Positions 1 to 4,948 of a DNA stretch of 5,700 bases are shown in pieces. The notes beneath the pieces were generated by a model. That model was not told the origin of the DNA, made no database searches, and saw only the letters and a program-made list of their open reading frames with translations. The stretch covers positions 1 to 5,700 of the forward strand of contig CABURG010000108.1 in NCBI GenBank assembly GCA_902493835.1. Direction: 5' to 3'. How positions within the stretch are numbered: position 1 is the first letter of the stretch; every line of letters begins with the position of its first letter. Made by a program: the position numbers and the translations under genes. The DNA comes from an uncultured Collinsella sp. (GTDB lineage Bacteria > Actinomycetota > Coriobacteriia > Coriobacteriales > Coriobacteriaceae).

Positions 1-58
1 GCTGGCCGCACACGAGGTCATAAGGGAGGTCCTTGACCGCCACGGCGTGGCGGAATAG
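1..58 (+). CDS. C-terminal tail of an unidentified gene (5' end outside window)
   Basis: An open frame enters from the left edge (first complete codon at base 2) and ends at TAG 56-58. The visible residues are LAAHEVIREVLDRHGVAE. Their alternating hydrophobic and charged pattern and high third-position GC suit a helical protein end, but 18 residues are too few to name a family. The frame is otherwise unsupported and could be chance. A modest hairpin follows at 72-88, which would fit a gene end. Confidence 0.35.
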   Translation, partial: LAAHEVIREVLDRHGVAE

Positions 59-71
59 CCTTAGGCGCAGG

Positions 72-88
72 GGGCGCTGACGCGGCCC
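72..88 (+). terminator. Weak hairpin after the partial left-edge gene
   Basis: GGGCGC (72-77) can pair with GCG and CCC (82-84 and 86-88) around a TGAC loop, with one bulged G. It sits 14 bases after the stop at 58. Only a pyrimidine-rich run (TCCCTCTT) follows instead of a T tract, so intrinsic termination is doubtful. Confidence 0.2.
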
Positions 89-133
89 TCCCTCTTACAC
101 CACAAAAATTCGCGCGATCGTCGGCAGGTTGGC

Positions 134-162
134 CCACCTACATTTTTCGAGTTGTTCGGCCA
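134..162 (+). repeat. Repeat copy 1 (left-type end, inward facing)
   Basis: This 29-bp segment begins CCACCTACATTTTTCGA and ends TTCGGCCA. It matches the segment at 1763-1791 in 27 of 29 positions, in the same orientation. It also matches the reverse complements of 295-321 and 1955-1981 in 22 of 27 positions each. With the copy at 295-321 it forms an inverted pair 132 bases apart. The arrangement resembles terminal inverted repeats of a small mobile element. Confidence 0.75.
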
Positions 163-294
163 GCTGAACCACTAGTCAAGGCCCCTTGAACCGCAATCGA
201 AGCTAAAATCGCCTTAATTTCGCAACCAAGCCCCATAAATCTACCTGAATTAATTCGAATAGGACGTTGCGATCGCACCATTTGTATAGGATAA

Positions 295-321
295 GGCCGA
301 ATAACTCAAATTATGTTGGTG
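295..321 (-). repeat. Repeat copy 3 (right-type end), inverted relative to copy 1
   Basis: It starts GGCCGAATAACTC and ends ATGTTGGTG. Its reverse complement matches copies 1 and 2 in 22 of 27 positions. It shares TATGTTGG with the other right-type copy at 1955-1981, where the left-type copies read AATGTAGG. It overlaps the most upstream ATG (313) of the nuclease frame, which argues against that ATG being the true start. Confidence 0.6.
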
Positions 322-534
322 AGGCATCTGAGCGGTCGGCAAAAACGCTTAGAAGCTACGAATCCGCAACTAAAGTTCATCAAAAAGGGGCAGCCGGCAG
401 AAACCTCCCCAGCCAAAGCTGCTCCCTCAATACGACAGCTCAAAAACCCACCGTTCGCAGAAGATAAGCCGCGCCCCAATACCGTTGCCCGAAGTTTCGG
501 GCGTATGCGGCGTCCGCTATGCCATCATGCGCGT

Positions 535-1743
535 ATGGGAATCATTCTGTCACATACCACGGCACGCGCTGTATACCAAACAGCCAACTCGCTCGCAAGC
601 TACGCGACCGGTCCCATACCTATGGAAAAGATCAGGGTGTCTGCGCCGACCACGTCCGACCTGGAAGCGGCACGAGCATGGCTCAACAGAAAGAATGTCG
701 ATTCTGAACGTATCCATGTGCTGACGTTTTCCAATAATGCCAAAAGGCACCGCAAGGGCTGCATCTGCCACTGCACGCGCTATACGTTTGATGCAGAAAG
801 CTACCTAGAACTCGAGCCGAACGTCTACATCGTCGATATCAAGCTGTGCGCGTTAGAAGCAACAGCCGACCTCAACCTTTCGGAGCTCGTTGAGTATTAC
901 TTTGAAATCTGCGGCTCCTACGCGCTTGGAACGTCCGACGAAACTCAATATCGCGAGCGCCCAGCCCTAACCAGCGTTGAAGAGCTCAGAGCCTTCTTTT
1001 CAGAGGCACCGGGGTATCGTGGATCTAATAAAGCACTTAAGGCACTTTCTTATGTACACGAAGGCTGTCGCTCCCCACTCGAAACGGCGTTTGTCATGAT
1101 GCTGACAATGCCCAAGTCAATGGGTGGCTTAGCCATACGCGCTATCAAAACGGATTATCCGATCCCAGTCCCCAAAAGATACGCCGCCCTAACGCGACGG
1201 ACGGTTTTCTACCTCGACGCGCTGCTCGAAAATTCGATGACCGATATCGAATACAACGGCTTTTACCACGACGAACCCGAGCAGCAATCAATTGACGAGG
1301 AGCGCCGAAACACGCTGCGAAACATGGGATATGCCGTTATCACAGTTAATCGTCATTCGTTTTTCAAGCAGTCCGCTTTTAAACGGGTCATGGAAGCGAT
1401 TCGCATTCGCGAGAAGATATGGCCCGGTCGACTCCCGGATAACTTCGCCATCCTGCAAGAAACTCTTCGTCAATTTGTCTTGCGGCGCTACTTCGAATAC
1501 GGTCGCCGCGTCCTGGAGACACTCAAAGAAGAAGAGGCCGCCAAGCGCGAAATTGCAAGCCAATATCCGCAAGCTGATGACCCGAGCATCAACGATGTGC
1601 CCGAACCCGACGACATGCAACACGTCGGGGCCCTTGCTGAGGAAATCAATGGGGCTTGGGAATGCGACATGTTCGCAAAAATCGATGAAAACCGCACGGA
1701 AGACGACACGATTATTGATCTAATTGAGAATTCGCTCTTCTAA
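535..1743 (+). CDS. DUF559/Vsr-like endonuclease-domain protein with an AbiEi-like N-terminal region
   Basis: The 402-residue product opens MGIILSHTTARAVY, resembling the short N-terminal motif of AbiEi-like proteins often found fused to DUF559 in Coriobacteriia (recalled from family knowledge, not searched). A middle region has ELVEYYFEICGSY and GCRSPLETAFVMML. The C-terminal part looks like a restriction-endonuclease fold: YLDAL with D228, then IEYNGFYH with E239 and H245, then IDEERR with D254, then LRNMGYAVITVNRHSF. D228 and E239 are the probable metal-binding acids. Asn follows the usual ExD pattern at position 241. The tail (after about 330) is acidic and low-complexity. The start at 535 fits the conserved opening but has no good ribosome binding site; ATG 505 and ATG 313 are in frame. 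GC is well below that of the metal genes, suggesting transfer. DNA cleavage is predicted; the biological role (defence, repair or mobile cargo) is unknown. No partner gene is adjacent. Confidence 0.75.
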   Translation: MGIILSHTTARAVYQTANSLASYATGPIPMEKIRVSAPTTSDLEAARAWLNRKNVDSERIHVLTFSNNAKRHRKGCICHCTRYTFDAESYLELEPNVYIVDIKLCALEATADLNLSELVEYYFEICGSYALGTSDETQYRERPALTSVEELRAFFSEAPGYRGSNKALKALSYVHEGCRSPLETAFVMMLTMPKSMGGLAIRAIKTDYPIPVPKRYAALTRRTVFYLDALLENSMTDIEYNGFYHDEPEQQSIDEERRNTLRNMGYAVITVNRHSFFKQSAFKRVMEAIRIREKIWPGRLPDNFAILQETLRQFVLRRYFEYGRRVLETLKEEEAAKREIASQYPQADDPSINDVPEPDDMQHVGALAEEINGAWECDMFAKIDENRTEDDTIIDLIENSLF

Positions 1744-1762
1744 AGGCGATCTCTGCGGATGT

Positions 1763-1791
1763 CCACCTACATTTTTCGACTTATTCGGCCA
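1763..1791 (+). repeat. Repeat copy 2 (left-type end)
   Basis: It starts CCACCTACATTTTTCGAC and ends TTATTCGGCCA. It is identical to copy 1 (134-162) except at two positions, so the two form a direct repeat flanking the nuclease gene, 20 bases after its stop codon. With copy 4 (1955-1981) it forms an inverted pair 163 bases apart. Confidence 0.75.
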
Positions 1792-1816
1792 CCGATGTGC
1801 CAGATTGGCTGCAGCA

Positions 1817-1924
1817 ATGCTCAATATAACTTTAGATAAAACTGATTCTGCAGGAACTCCCGTAGAGGAAGAACTGATTCTCGCGGTATTTGACACGATA
1901 AAGTACAAATATGAACAGTTCTAA
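1817..1924 (+). pseudogene. Orphan short frame, possible C-terminal remnant of a lost gene
   Basis: From ATG 1817 the frame gives 35 residues that include DKTDSAGTPVEEELILAVFD and end IKYKYEQF. The frame is open further upstream through repeat copy 2 (to ATG 1724), so the visible part could be the tail of a longer protein. No ribosome binding site precedes ATG 1817. Its stop lies 30 bases before repeat copy 4, the spacing expected between a transposase stop and a terminal repeat, so it may be what survives of the coding region of an internally deleted element. I do not recognise the family; a chance frame is equally possible. Confidence 0.25.
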
Positions 1925-1954
1925 TGCTTCTCAAGGTGGCTTTCTTAGCATGCT

Positions 1955-1981
1955 AGCCGAACATCTCGAAATATGTTGGCG
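1955..1981 (-). repeat. Repeat copy 4 (right-type end)
   Basis: It begins AGCCGAACATCTCGAAA and ends ATGTTGGCG. Its reverse complement matches copy 1 in 22 of 27 positions, and it differs from copy 3 at six positions. It is the inverted partner of copy 2 and the rightmost copy in the window, about 80 bases upstream of the arsR promoter. Confidence 0.6.
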
Positions 1982-2058
1982 AGCATTGCGTCGATGTCTC
2001 CCAACCCACAGAAAATCGCAGAGGCGGCAAGCAGTCATCGAAATTAACGCAAATTGTA

Positions 2059-2086
2059 TTGACATATGAACATACACTCATATAAT
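2059..2086 (+). promoter_or_regulatory. Sigma-70-type promoter of the arsR-HMA-ATPase module
   Basis: The -35 box is a perfect TTGACA (2059-2064) and the -10 box a perfect TATAAT (2081-2086), with a 16-base spacer. Transcription should start near 2092-2094, about 40 bases before the arsR start codon. The spacer and -10 box overlap operator 1, and operator 2 covers the expected start site and early leader. A consensus promoter that is strong by default suits repression by a metal sensor. Confidence 0.85.
2064..2083. promoter_or_regulatory. Operator 1, ArsR/SmtB-type inverted repeat in the promoter
   Basis: ATATGAAC (2064-2071), four bases, then ACTCATAT (2076-2083). The left arm is perfect and the right arm matches the ideal GTTCATAT in 6 of 8 positions. 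The TGAAC core with a short centre is the type of site bound by SmtB/CzrA/CadC repressors. Bound repressor would cover the spacer and half of the -10 box. Confidence 0.75.
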
Positions 2087-2098
2087 CGAAAGCAAGTT

Positions 2099-2118
2099 AT
2101 ATGAACGCATGTTCATAT
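2099..2118. promoter_or_regulatory. Operator 2, perfect ArsR/SmtB-type inverted repeat
   Basis: ATATGAAC (2099-2106), GCAT, GTTCATAT (2111-2118): both 8-bp arms are perfect. The distance between the centres of operators 1 and 2 is 35 bases. The site ends exactly where the arsR ribosome binding site GAAAGGA (2119-2125) begins, so it lies in the early transcribed leader. Confidence 0.85.
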
Positions 2119-2132
2119 GAAAGGATATTGCA

Positions 2133-2498
2133 ATGAGCATCCGCGTTGATGAAACGAAACCCGACATCGAGGCCACCGAACCCGCGATCCCCACCACCTG
2201 CTCGCCCGAGGACCTTCCCGACGAGGAGCTTCTCTACGACCTCGCCGACCTGTTCAAGGTCTTCAGCGACACCACGCGCATCAAGATCCTTTACGCCCTC
2301 ATGGGCCGCGAGCTCTGCGTGGCAGACATCGCCGAAGCGACCGAAACCTCGCAGTCCGCGGTGTCGCACCAGCTGCGCACACTCAAGCAGTCGCACCTGG
2401 TTAAATTCCGGCGCGACGGGCGCAATATCCTATACTCGCTCGCCGACGACCACGTCTACACCATGCTCAACCAGGGCATGAGCCATATCTGCGAATAG
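2133..2498 (+). CDS. ArsR/SmtB-family zinc-type metal-sensing transcriptional repressor
   Basis: The 121-residue protein is a typical length for the family. After a variable acidic N-terminus (1-34) come the dimer helices (FKVFSDTTRIKILYAL, 41-56), the winged helix with recognition helix SQSAVSHQLRTL (73-84), the beta wing (91-103) and a C-terminal alpha-5 helix. Alpha-5 reads DDHVYTMLNQGMSHICE. Its D105, H107, H118 and E121 align with the four SmtB zinc ligands (D104, H106, H117, E120). The alpha-3N site is incomplete: the motif is ELCVAD, with C62 but Ala at the second CadC cysteine, and C23 is the only N-terminal cysteine. Zn(II) is therefore the likeliest inducer, with Cd or Pb less so. 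Start ATG 2133 has GAAAGGA seven bases upstream. The gene is first in its operon and probably autoregulated through operators 1 and 2; metal binding would release DNA. Confidence 0.93.
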   Translation: MSIRVDETKPDIEATEPAIPTTCSPEDLPDEELLYDLADLFKVFSDTTRIKILYALMGRELCVADIAEATETSQSAVSHQLRTLKQSHLVKFRRDGRNILYSLADDHVYTMLNQGMSHICE

Positions 2499-2561
2499 CA
2501 ACCAACCACGGTACCAGCGCGGCCTGCACCCAAGCCGCAAATACAGGGAAAGGAACCCACC

Positions 2562-2780
2562 ATGAAAAAGCAGTTTAAGCTCGATGAGATCGACTGCGCC
2601 AACTGTGCGCGCGAGCTTCAGGACGAGCTGGCCAAGCTCGAGGGCGTCAAATCCGTGTCCGTCAACTTTATGACCCAGAAGTTGACGCTCGAGGCCGATG
2701 ACGCCGAGTTCGACGAGGTCCTCGACCGCGTTGTGGAGTTCGCCGCCGACGCCGAGCCGGACTGCGAGATCATTCTCTAG
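2562..2780 (+). CDS. Stand-alone HMA-domain metal-binding protein (detached N-terminal domain of the ATPase)
   Basis: This 72-residue cytoplasmic protein is a single heavy-metal-associated ferredoxin-like domain. It opens MKKQFKLDEIDCANCA: the metal-binding loop is DCANC with C12 and C15, and Asp before the first Cys is typical of Zn/Cd/Pb-type domains rather than copper chaperones. The strand EGVKSVSVNFMTQKLTLEA and a helix follow, then an acidic tail with a third cysteine (PDCEIIL, C69) that could add a ligand. AAAGGA (2549-2554) precedes ATG by seven bases. It lies 63 bases after arsR and 100 bases before the ATPase, which lacks the HMA domain that ZntA/CadA pumps usually carry at the N-terminus. 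It therefore probably delivers metal to, or regulates, the pump in trans; a cytosolic metal buffer is the alternative. Confidence 0.9.
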   Translation: MKKQFKLDEIDCANCARELQDELAKLEGVKSVSVNFMTQKLTLEADDAEFDEVLDRVVEFAADAEPDCEIIL

Positions 2781-2801
2781 CCAAGGTTTACGCCAACCCG
2801 C

Positions 2802-2824
2802 AAGGCCGCGCTTGCCGCGGCCTT
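2802..2824 (+). terminator. GC-rich hairpin between the HMA gene and the ATPase gene
   Basis: AAGGCCGCG (2802-2810) pairs perfectly with CGCGGCCTT (2816-2824) around a 5-base loop CTTGC, giving a 9-bp stem. Only three T residues (2823-2825) follow before GCTCG, so it is a weak intrinsic terminator, an attenuator or an mRNA-stabilising stem. It starts 21 bases after the HMA stop codon and ends 13 bases before operator 3. Confidence 0.5.
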
Positions 2825-2837
2825 TGCTCGCGAAATT

Positions 2838-2857
2838 ATATGAGCGAGTGTTCATAC
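2838..2857. promoter_or_regulatory. Operator 3, internal ArsR-type inverted repeat upstream of the ATPase
   Basis: ATATGAGC (2838-2845), GAGT, GTTCATAC (2850-2857): the same 8-4-8 geometry as operators 1 and 2, with one mismatch per arm. With two leading T bases, it matches operator 2 in 18 of 22 positions. It lies eight bases before the ATPase ribosome binding site GGGAGG (2866-2871). A poor promoter candidate overlaps it: TTGCCG (2812-2817), 19-base spacer, TATATG (2837-2842). It may give the pump its own metal-controlled transcription or act as an internal roadblock or auxiliary site. Confidence 0.7.
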
Positions 2858-2880
2858 ATTCAAATGGGAGGATACGAGTC

Positions 2881-4833
2881 ATGGCCACCGCCGACCCCAA
2901 AAAGAAAAAGAAGAAGCGCAAGAAAAAAGAATCACTCGAGCATAAGCGCAACCGCATCCTGGTAGCGCTGGGCATTTTTGCCGTGGTGTACGCCCTCGAT
3001 GAGCTCGGCACCCTCACTGCCGCATTCGGCACCCCGGGCGACATCTACGCCAGCTTTGTGCTGTTCCTCGTGCCGTTTTTGATTGCCGGCTACGACGTAC
3101 TGCAAAAGGCATTCAATAACATCCGCCGCGGCAAGGCCTTCGACGAGAGCTTCCTCATGGCCGTCGCGACCATCGGCGCGTTTGCCATGGTGCTCTTCCC
3201 CGATACCGACCCGCACATGGCCGAAGGCGCCGCCGTCATGCTGTTCTACCAGGTCGGCGAGCTGTTTCAGGCGTACGCCGTGGGCAAGAGCCGCAAGTCG
3301 ATCAGTGCCATGATGGACATCGCGCCCGACTACGCTAACGTCGAGCAGCCCGACGGCACACTCGAGCAGGTCTTCCCCGATGACATCGCCGTCGGCACCG
3401 TGATCGTGGTCAAGCCCGGTGAGCGCGTGCCCATCGACGGCGTCATCGTCGAGGGCGAGACGCAACTCGACACCGCCGCGCTCACGGGCGAGTCAGTCCC
3501 CCGCCCCGCCAAGTCCGGCGACGATATCATCAGCGGCTGCATCAACATGACGGGGCTCATCCACGTGCGCACCACCAAGCCATTTGGCGAGTCCACTGTC
3601 GCGCGCGTCCTGGAGCTCGTAGAAAACGCCAGCGAAAAGAAGGCGCGTACCGAGAACTTCATCACGCGCTTTGCCCGCGTCTACACGCCCGCCGTCACCG
3701 GCGCGGCCGCGGTGCTCGCGCTCGGCGGCGGCCTAATCACCGGCGCCTGGTCCGACTGGATCCTGCGCGGCCTGACTTTCCTGGTCGTCAGCTGCCCGTG
3801 CGCGTTGGTGATCAGCGTCCCGCTCAGCTTCTTTGGCGGCATCGGCGGCGCGTCCAAGCTGGGCGTTCTCATCAAGGGTTCTAACTACCTCGAGACGCTC
3901 GCCGACGTGGACACCGTCGTCTTTGACAAGACGGGCACCCTCACCAACGGCACGTTCTCGGTGGTCGTGGTACACCCCGAGGCCGGCTATACCGAGCAGT
4001 CGTTGCTCGAAGTCGCAGCCCTTGCTGAGTCGTTCTCCGATCACCCCATCGCGCAGTCCGTACGTGTCGCCTACCAGGGCGAGGTCGACCCCAAGCGCGT
4101 AAGCGACTCCACCAACGACGCGGGCCATGGCGTGAAGGCAACCATCGACGGCAAGCACGTCGTCGTTGGCAACGCAAAGATGCTCGCCGCGGCCGGAGTC
4201 GAAGCGCCCGATTGCGAGGTCGTCGGAACGATTCTGCATGTGCTCGTTGACGGCGTGTACGCCGGCCACATCGTGATTGCAGACACCGTCAAGGCCGATG
4301 CTGAGCAAACGATTCGCGACCTGCACGCCGCCGGTGTCAAGCGCACCGTCATGCTCACGGGCGACCGCGAGGAAGTGGCTGCTGCGGTGGCCAAGCGGCT
4401 GGGGCTCGACGAGTTCCACGCGCAGCTGCTGCCGGGCGACAAGGTCGAGCGTGTTGAAGCGCTGCTGGCAGCCGAATCGGGCAAGGGCAAGCTCGCCTTT
4501 GTCGGCGACGGCATCAACGATGCGCCCGTGCTCACCCGCGCAGACGTTGGCATTGCCATGGGCGCTATGGGTTCCGACGCCGCGATTGAGGCCGCCGACG
4601 TGGTGCTCATGGACGACAAACCGTCCAACATCTCCCGCGCGATCCGCGTGGCGCGCAAGACCATGTCGATTGTTTGGCAGAACATCATCTTTGCGCTGGG
4701 CATTAAGTTGCTGATTCTGGTGCTTGCGGCACTGGGCATCGCCAACATGTGGCTTGCCGTGTTCGGCGACGTAGGCGTGGCGATCATCGCCATCCTGAAC
4801 GCCATGCGCGCGATGGGTGTCAAGAACCTGTAG
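2881..4833 (+). CDS. Zn(II)/Cd(II)-exporting P1B-2-type heavy-metal ATPase (ZntA/CadA-like), lacking an N-terminal HMA domain
   Basis: This 650-residue inner-membrane pump couples ATP hydrolysis to metal export. Eight membrane segments are predicted (about 26-42, 56-76, 90-107, 115-134, 265-285, 296-316, 599-618, 621-642). Motifs in order: TGES (202-205, actuator), CPC in SCPCAL (305-307, transport site), DKTGT with phosphorylated D349, SDHPIA with H388-P389 (P1B nucleotide domain), TGD (493-495), and GDGIND (542-547). NIIFALGIK has N601 and K609, and D630 lies in DVG twenty residues after that lysine. This N-x7-K...DxG pattern defines the P1B-2 Zn/Cd/Pb group. ATG 2881 is chosen because GGGAGG (2866-2871) precedes it and upstream in-frame codons overlap the HMA gene. 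Residues 7-16 are almost all Lys/Arg and stand where an HMA domain would normally be. The separate HMA gene upstream supplies that module, and operator 3 predicts metal-dependent expression. Confidence 0.95.
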   Translation: MATADPKKKKKKRKKKESLEHKRNRILVALGIFAVVYALDELGTLTAAFGTPGDIYASFVLFLVPFLIAGYDVLQKAFNNIRRGKAFDESFLMAVATIGAFAMVLFPDTDPHMAEGAAVMLFYQVGELFQAYAVGKSRKSISAMMDIAPDYANVEQPDGTLEQVFPDDIAVGTVIVVKPGERVPIDGVIVEGETQLDTAALTGESVPRPAKSGDDIISGCINMTGLIHVRTTKPFGESTVARVLELVENASEKKARTENFITRFARVYTPAVTGAAAVLALGGGLITGAWSDWILRGLTFLVVSCPCALVISVPLSFFGGIGGASKLGVLIKGSNYLETLADVDTVVFDKTGTLTNGTFSVVVVHPEAGYTEQSLLEVAALAESFSDHPIAQSVRVAYQGEVDPKRVSDSTNDAGHGVKATIDGKHVVVGNAKMLAAAGVEAPDCEVVGTILHVLVDGVYAGHIVIADTVKADAEQTIRDLHAAGVKRTVMLTGDREEVAAAVAKRLGLDEFHAQLLPGDKVERVEALLAAESGKGKLAFVGDGINDAPVLTRADVGIAMGAMGSDAAIEAADVVLMDDKPSNISRAIRVARKTMSIVWQNIIFALGIKLLILVLAALGIANMWLAVFGDVGVAIIAILNAMRAMGVKNL

Positions 4834-4845
4834 CGTTTGTGGTCT

Positions 4846-4871
4846 GTCCGGTCGGGGCCGGGCTTGGTTTT
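4846..4871 (+). terminator. Candidate intrinsic terminator of the ATPase gene
   Basis: GTCCGG (4846-4851) pairs with CCGGGC (4858-4863), including one G-U pair, around the loop TCGGGG. The downstream run TTGGTTTT (4864-4871) is moderately T-rich. It starts 12 bases after the ATPase stop codon, a sensible position for ending the metal operon. Confidence 0.4.
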
Positions 4872-4883
4872 GAAAACGTCCTC

Positions 4884-4940
4884 GCGCATGAGGCCCGTCT
4901 TTCCTGCTCCTGCGGAGCAACGGAAAGACGGGCCTCGCGC
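4884..4940. repeat. Long nested palindrome between the ATPase and transposase genes
   Basis: A perfect 15-bp inverted repeat, GAGGCCCGTCTTTCC (4890-4904) and its complement (4922-4936), encloses a second stem TGCTCC-tgc-GGAGCA (4905-4919) with only a 2-base AC bulge. After an AT bulge, GCGC on both sides (4884-4887 and 4937-4940) extends it. No T tract follows on either strand. It ends eight bases from the transposase stop codon. It could be a bidirectional terminator for these convergent genes, a REP-like palindrome, or a structured RNA/subterminal repeat in the end of the IS110-family element. Confidence 0.75.
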
Positions 4941-4948
4941 TGACGCTC

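Larger units (their letters stand above)
59..534. other. Low-GC intergenic region with two repeat copies
   Basis: No convincing gene is seen here. It holds a weak hairpin (72-88), repeat copy 1 (134-162), a perfect 6-bp inverted repeat with a 2-base centre (TCAAGG-cc-CCTTGA, 176-189) and repeat copy 3 (295-321). The best promoter-like match is TTGCGA (267-272) with a 17-base spacer to GATAAG (290-295), which is weak at both boxes. The frame of the downstream nuclease gene is open back to ATG 313. However, that ATG lies inside repeat copy 3, and the roughly 74 extra residues are basic, proline-rich and domain-free, so I treat the stretch as probably non-coding. Confidence 0.5.
134..1981. mobile_element. 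Candidate cassette: nuclease gene between two inverted-repeat pairs
   Basis: Four related 27-bp repeats form two inverted pairs, 134-162/295-321 and 1763-1791/1955-1981. The enclosed units span about 188 and 219 bp. Left-type ends resemble each other most closely, and right-type ends share private bases, as expected for left and right ends of one transposon family. This could be two MITE-like elements flanking the nuclease gene, or one composite unit of about 1.85 kb bounded by the outermost copies. I found no convincing target-site duplication and no transposase, so mobility is inference from repeat layout and lower GC only. Confidence 0.3.
1744..2058. other. AT-richer intergenic region with repeat copies 2 and 4
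   Basis: This gap separates the nuclease gene from the metal-resistance promoter. It contains repeat copy 2 (1763-1791), an orphan frame ending at 1924, and repeat copy 4 (1955-1981). I see no clear terminator for the nuclease gene. A further 52-codon frame (1911-2069) overlaps the orphan frame by 14 bases but runs into the arsR promoter, lacks any recognisable motif and is probably chance. Confidence 0.5.

Noticed and set aside
269..276. GCGATCGC palindrome as a possible regulatory or methylation site
   Set aside because: A single occurrence; it resembles the cyanobacterial HIP1 octamer but has no supporting context here.
267..467. 66-codon + strand frame upstream of the nuclease gene
   Set aside because: No ribosome binding site or motif; it overlaps repeat copy 3 and the nuclease frame in another phase.
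134..1981. Target-site duplication around the repeat-bounded region
   Set aside because: I compared bases outside the outermost and the paired repeats and found no convincing matching direct repeat, so I do not claim element borders to the base.
1911..2069. 52-codon frame overlapping the orphan frame, hinting at translational coupling
   Set aside because: It runs through repeat copy 4 into the arsR promoter, and its second half is basic with many Arg and Cys, so chance is likelier than a gene.
2698..2880. Upstream extension of the ATPase frame to ATG 2698
   Set aside because: It would overlap the HMA gene and read through the hairpin and operator 3. The translated stretch is Ser/Arg/Pro-rich shadow sequence, and GGGAGG supports the start at 2881.
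2430..3465. Minus-strand frames opposite arsR, HMA and ATPase genes
   Set aside because: They lie opposite well-supported genes, have no ribosome binding site or recognisable domain, and reflect high third-position GC.
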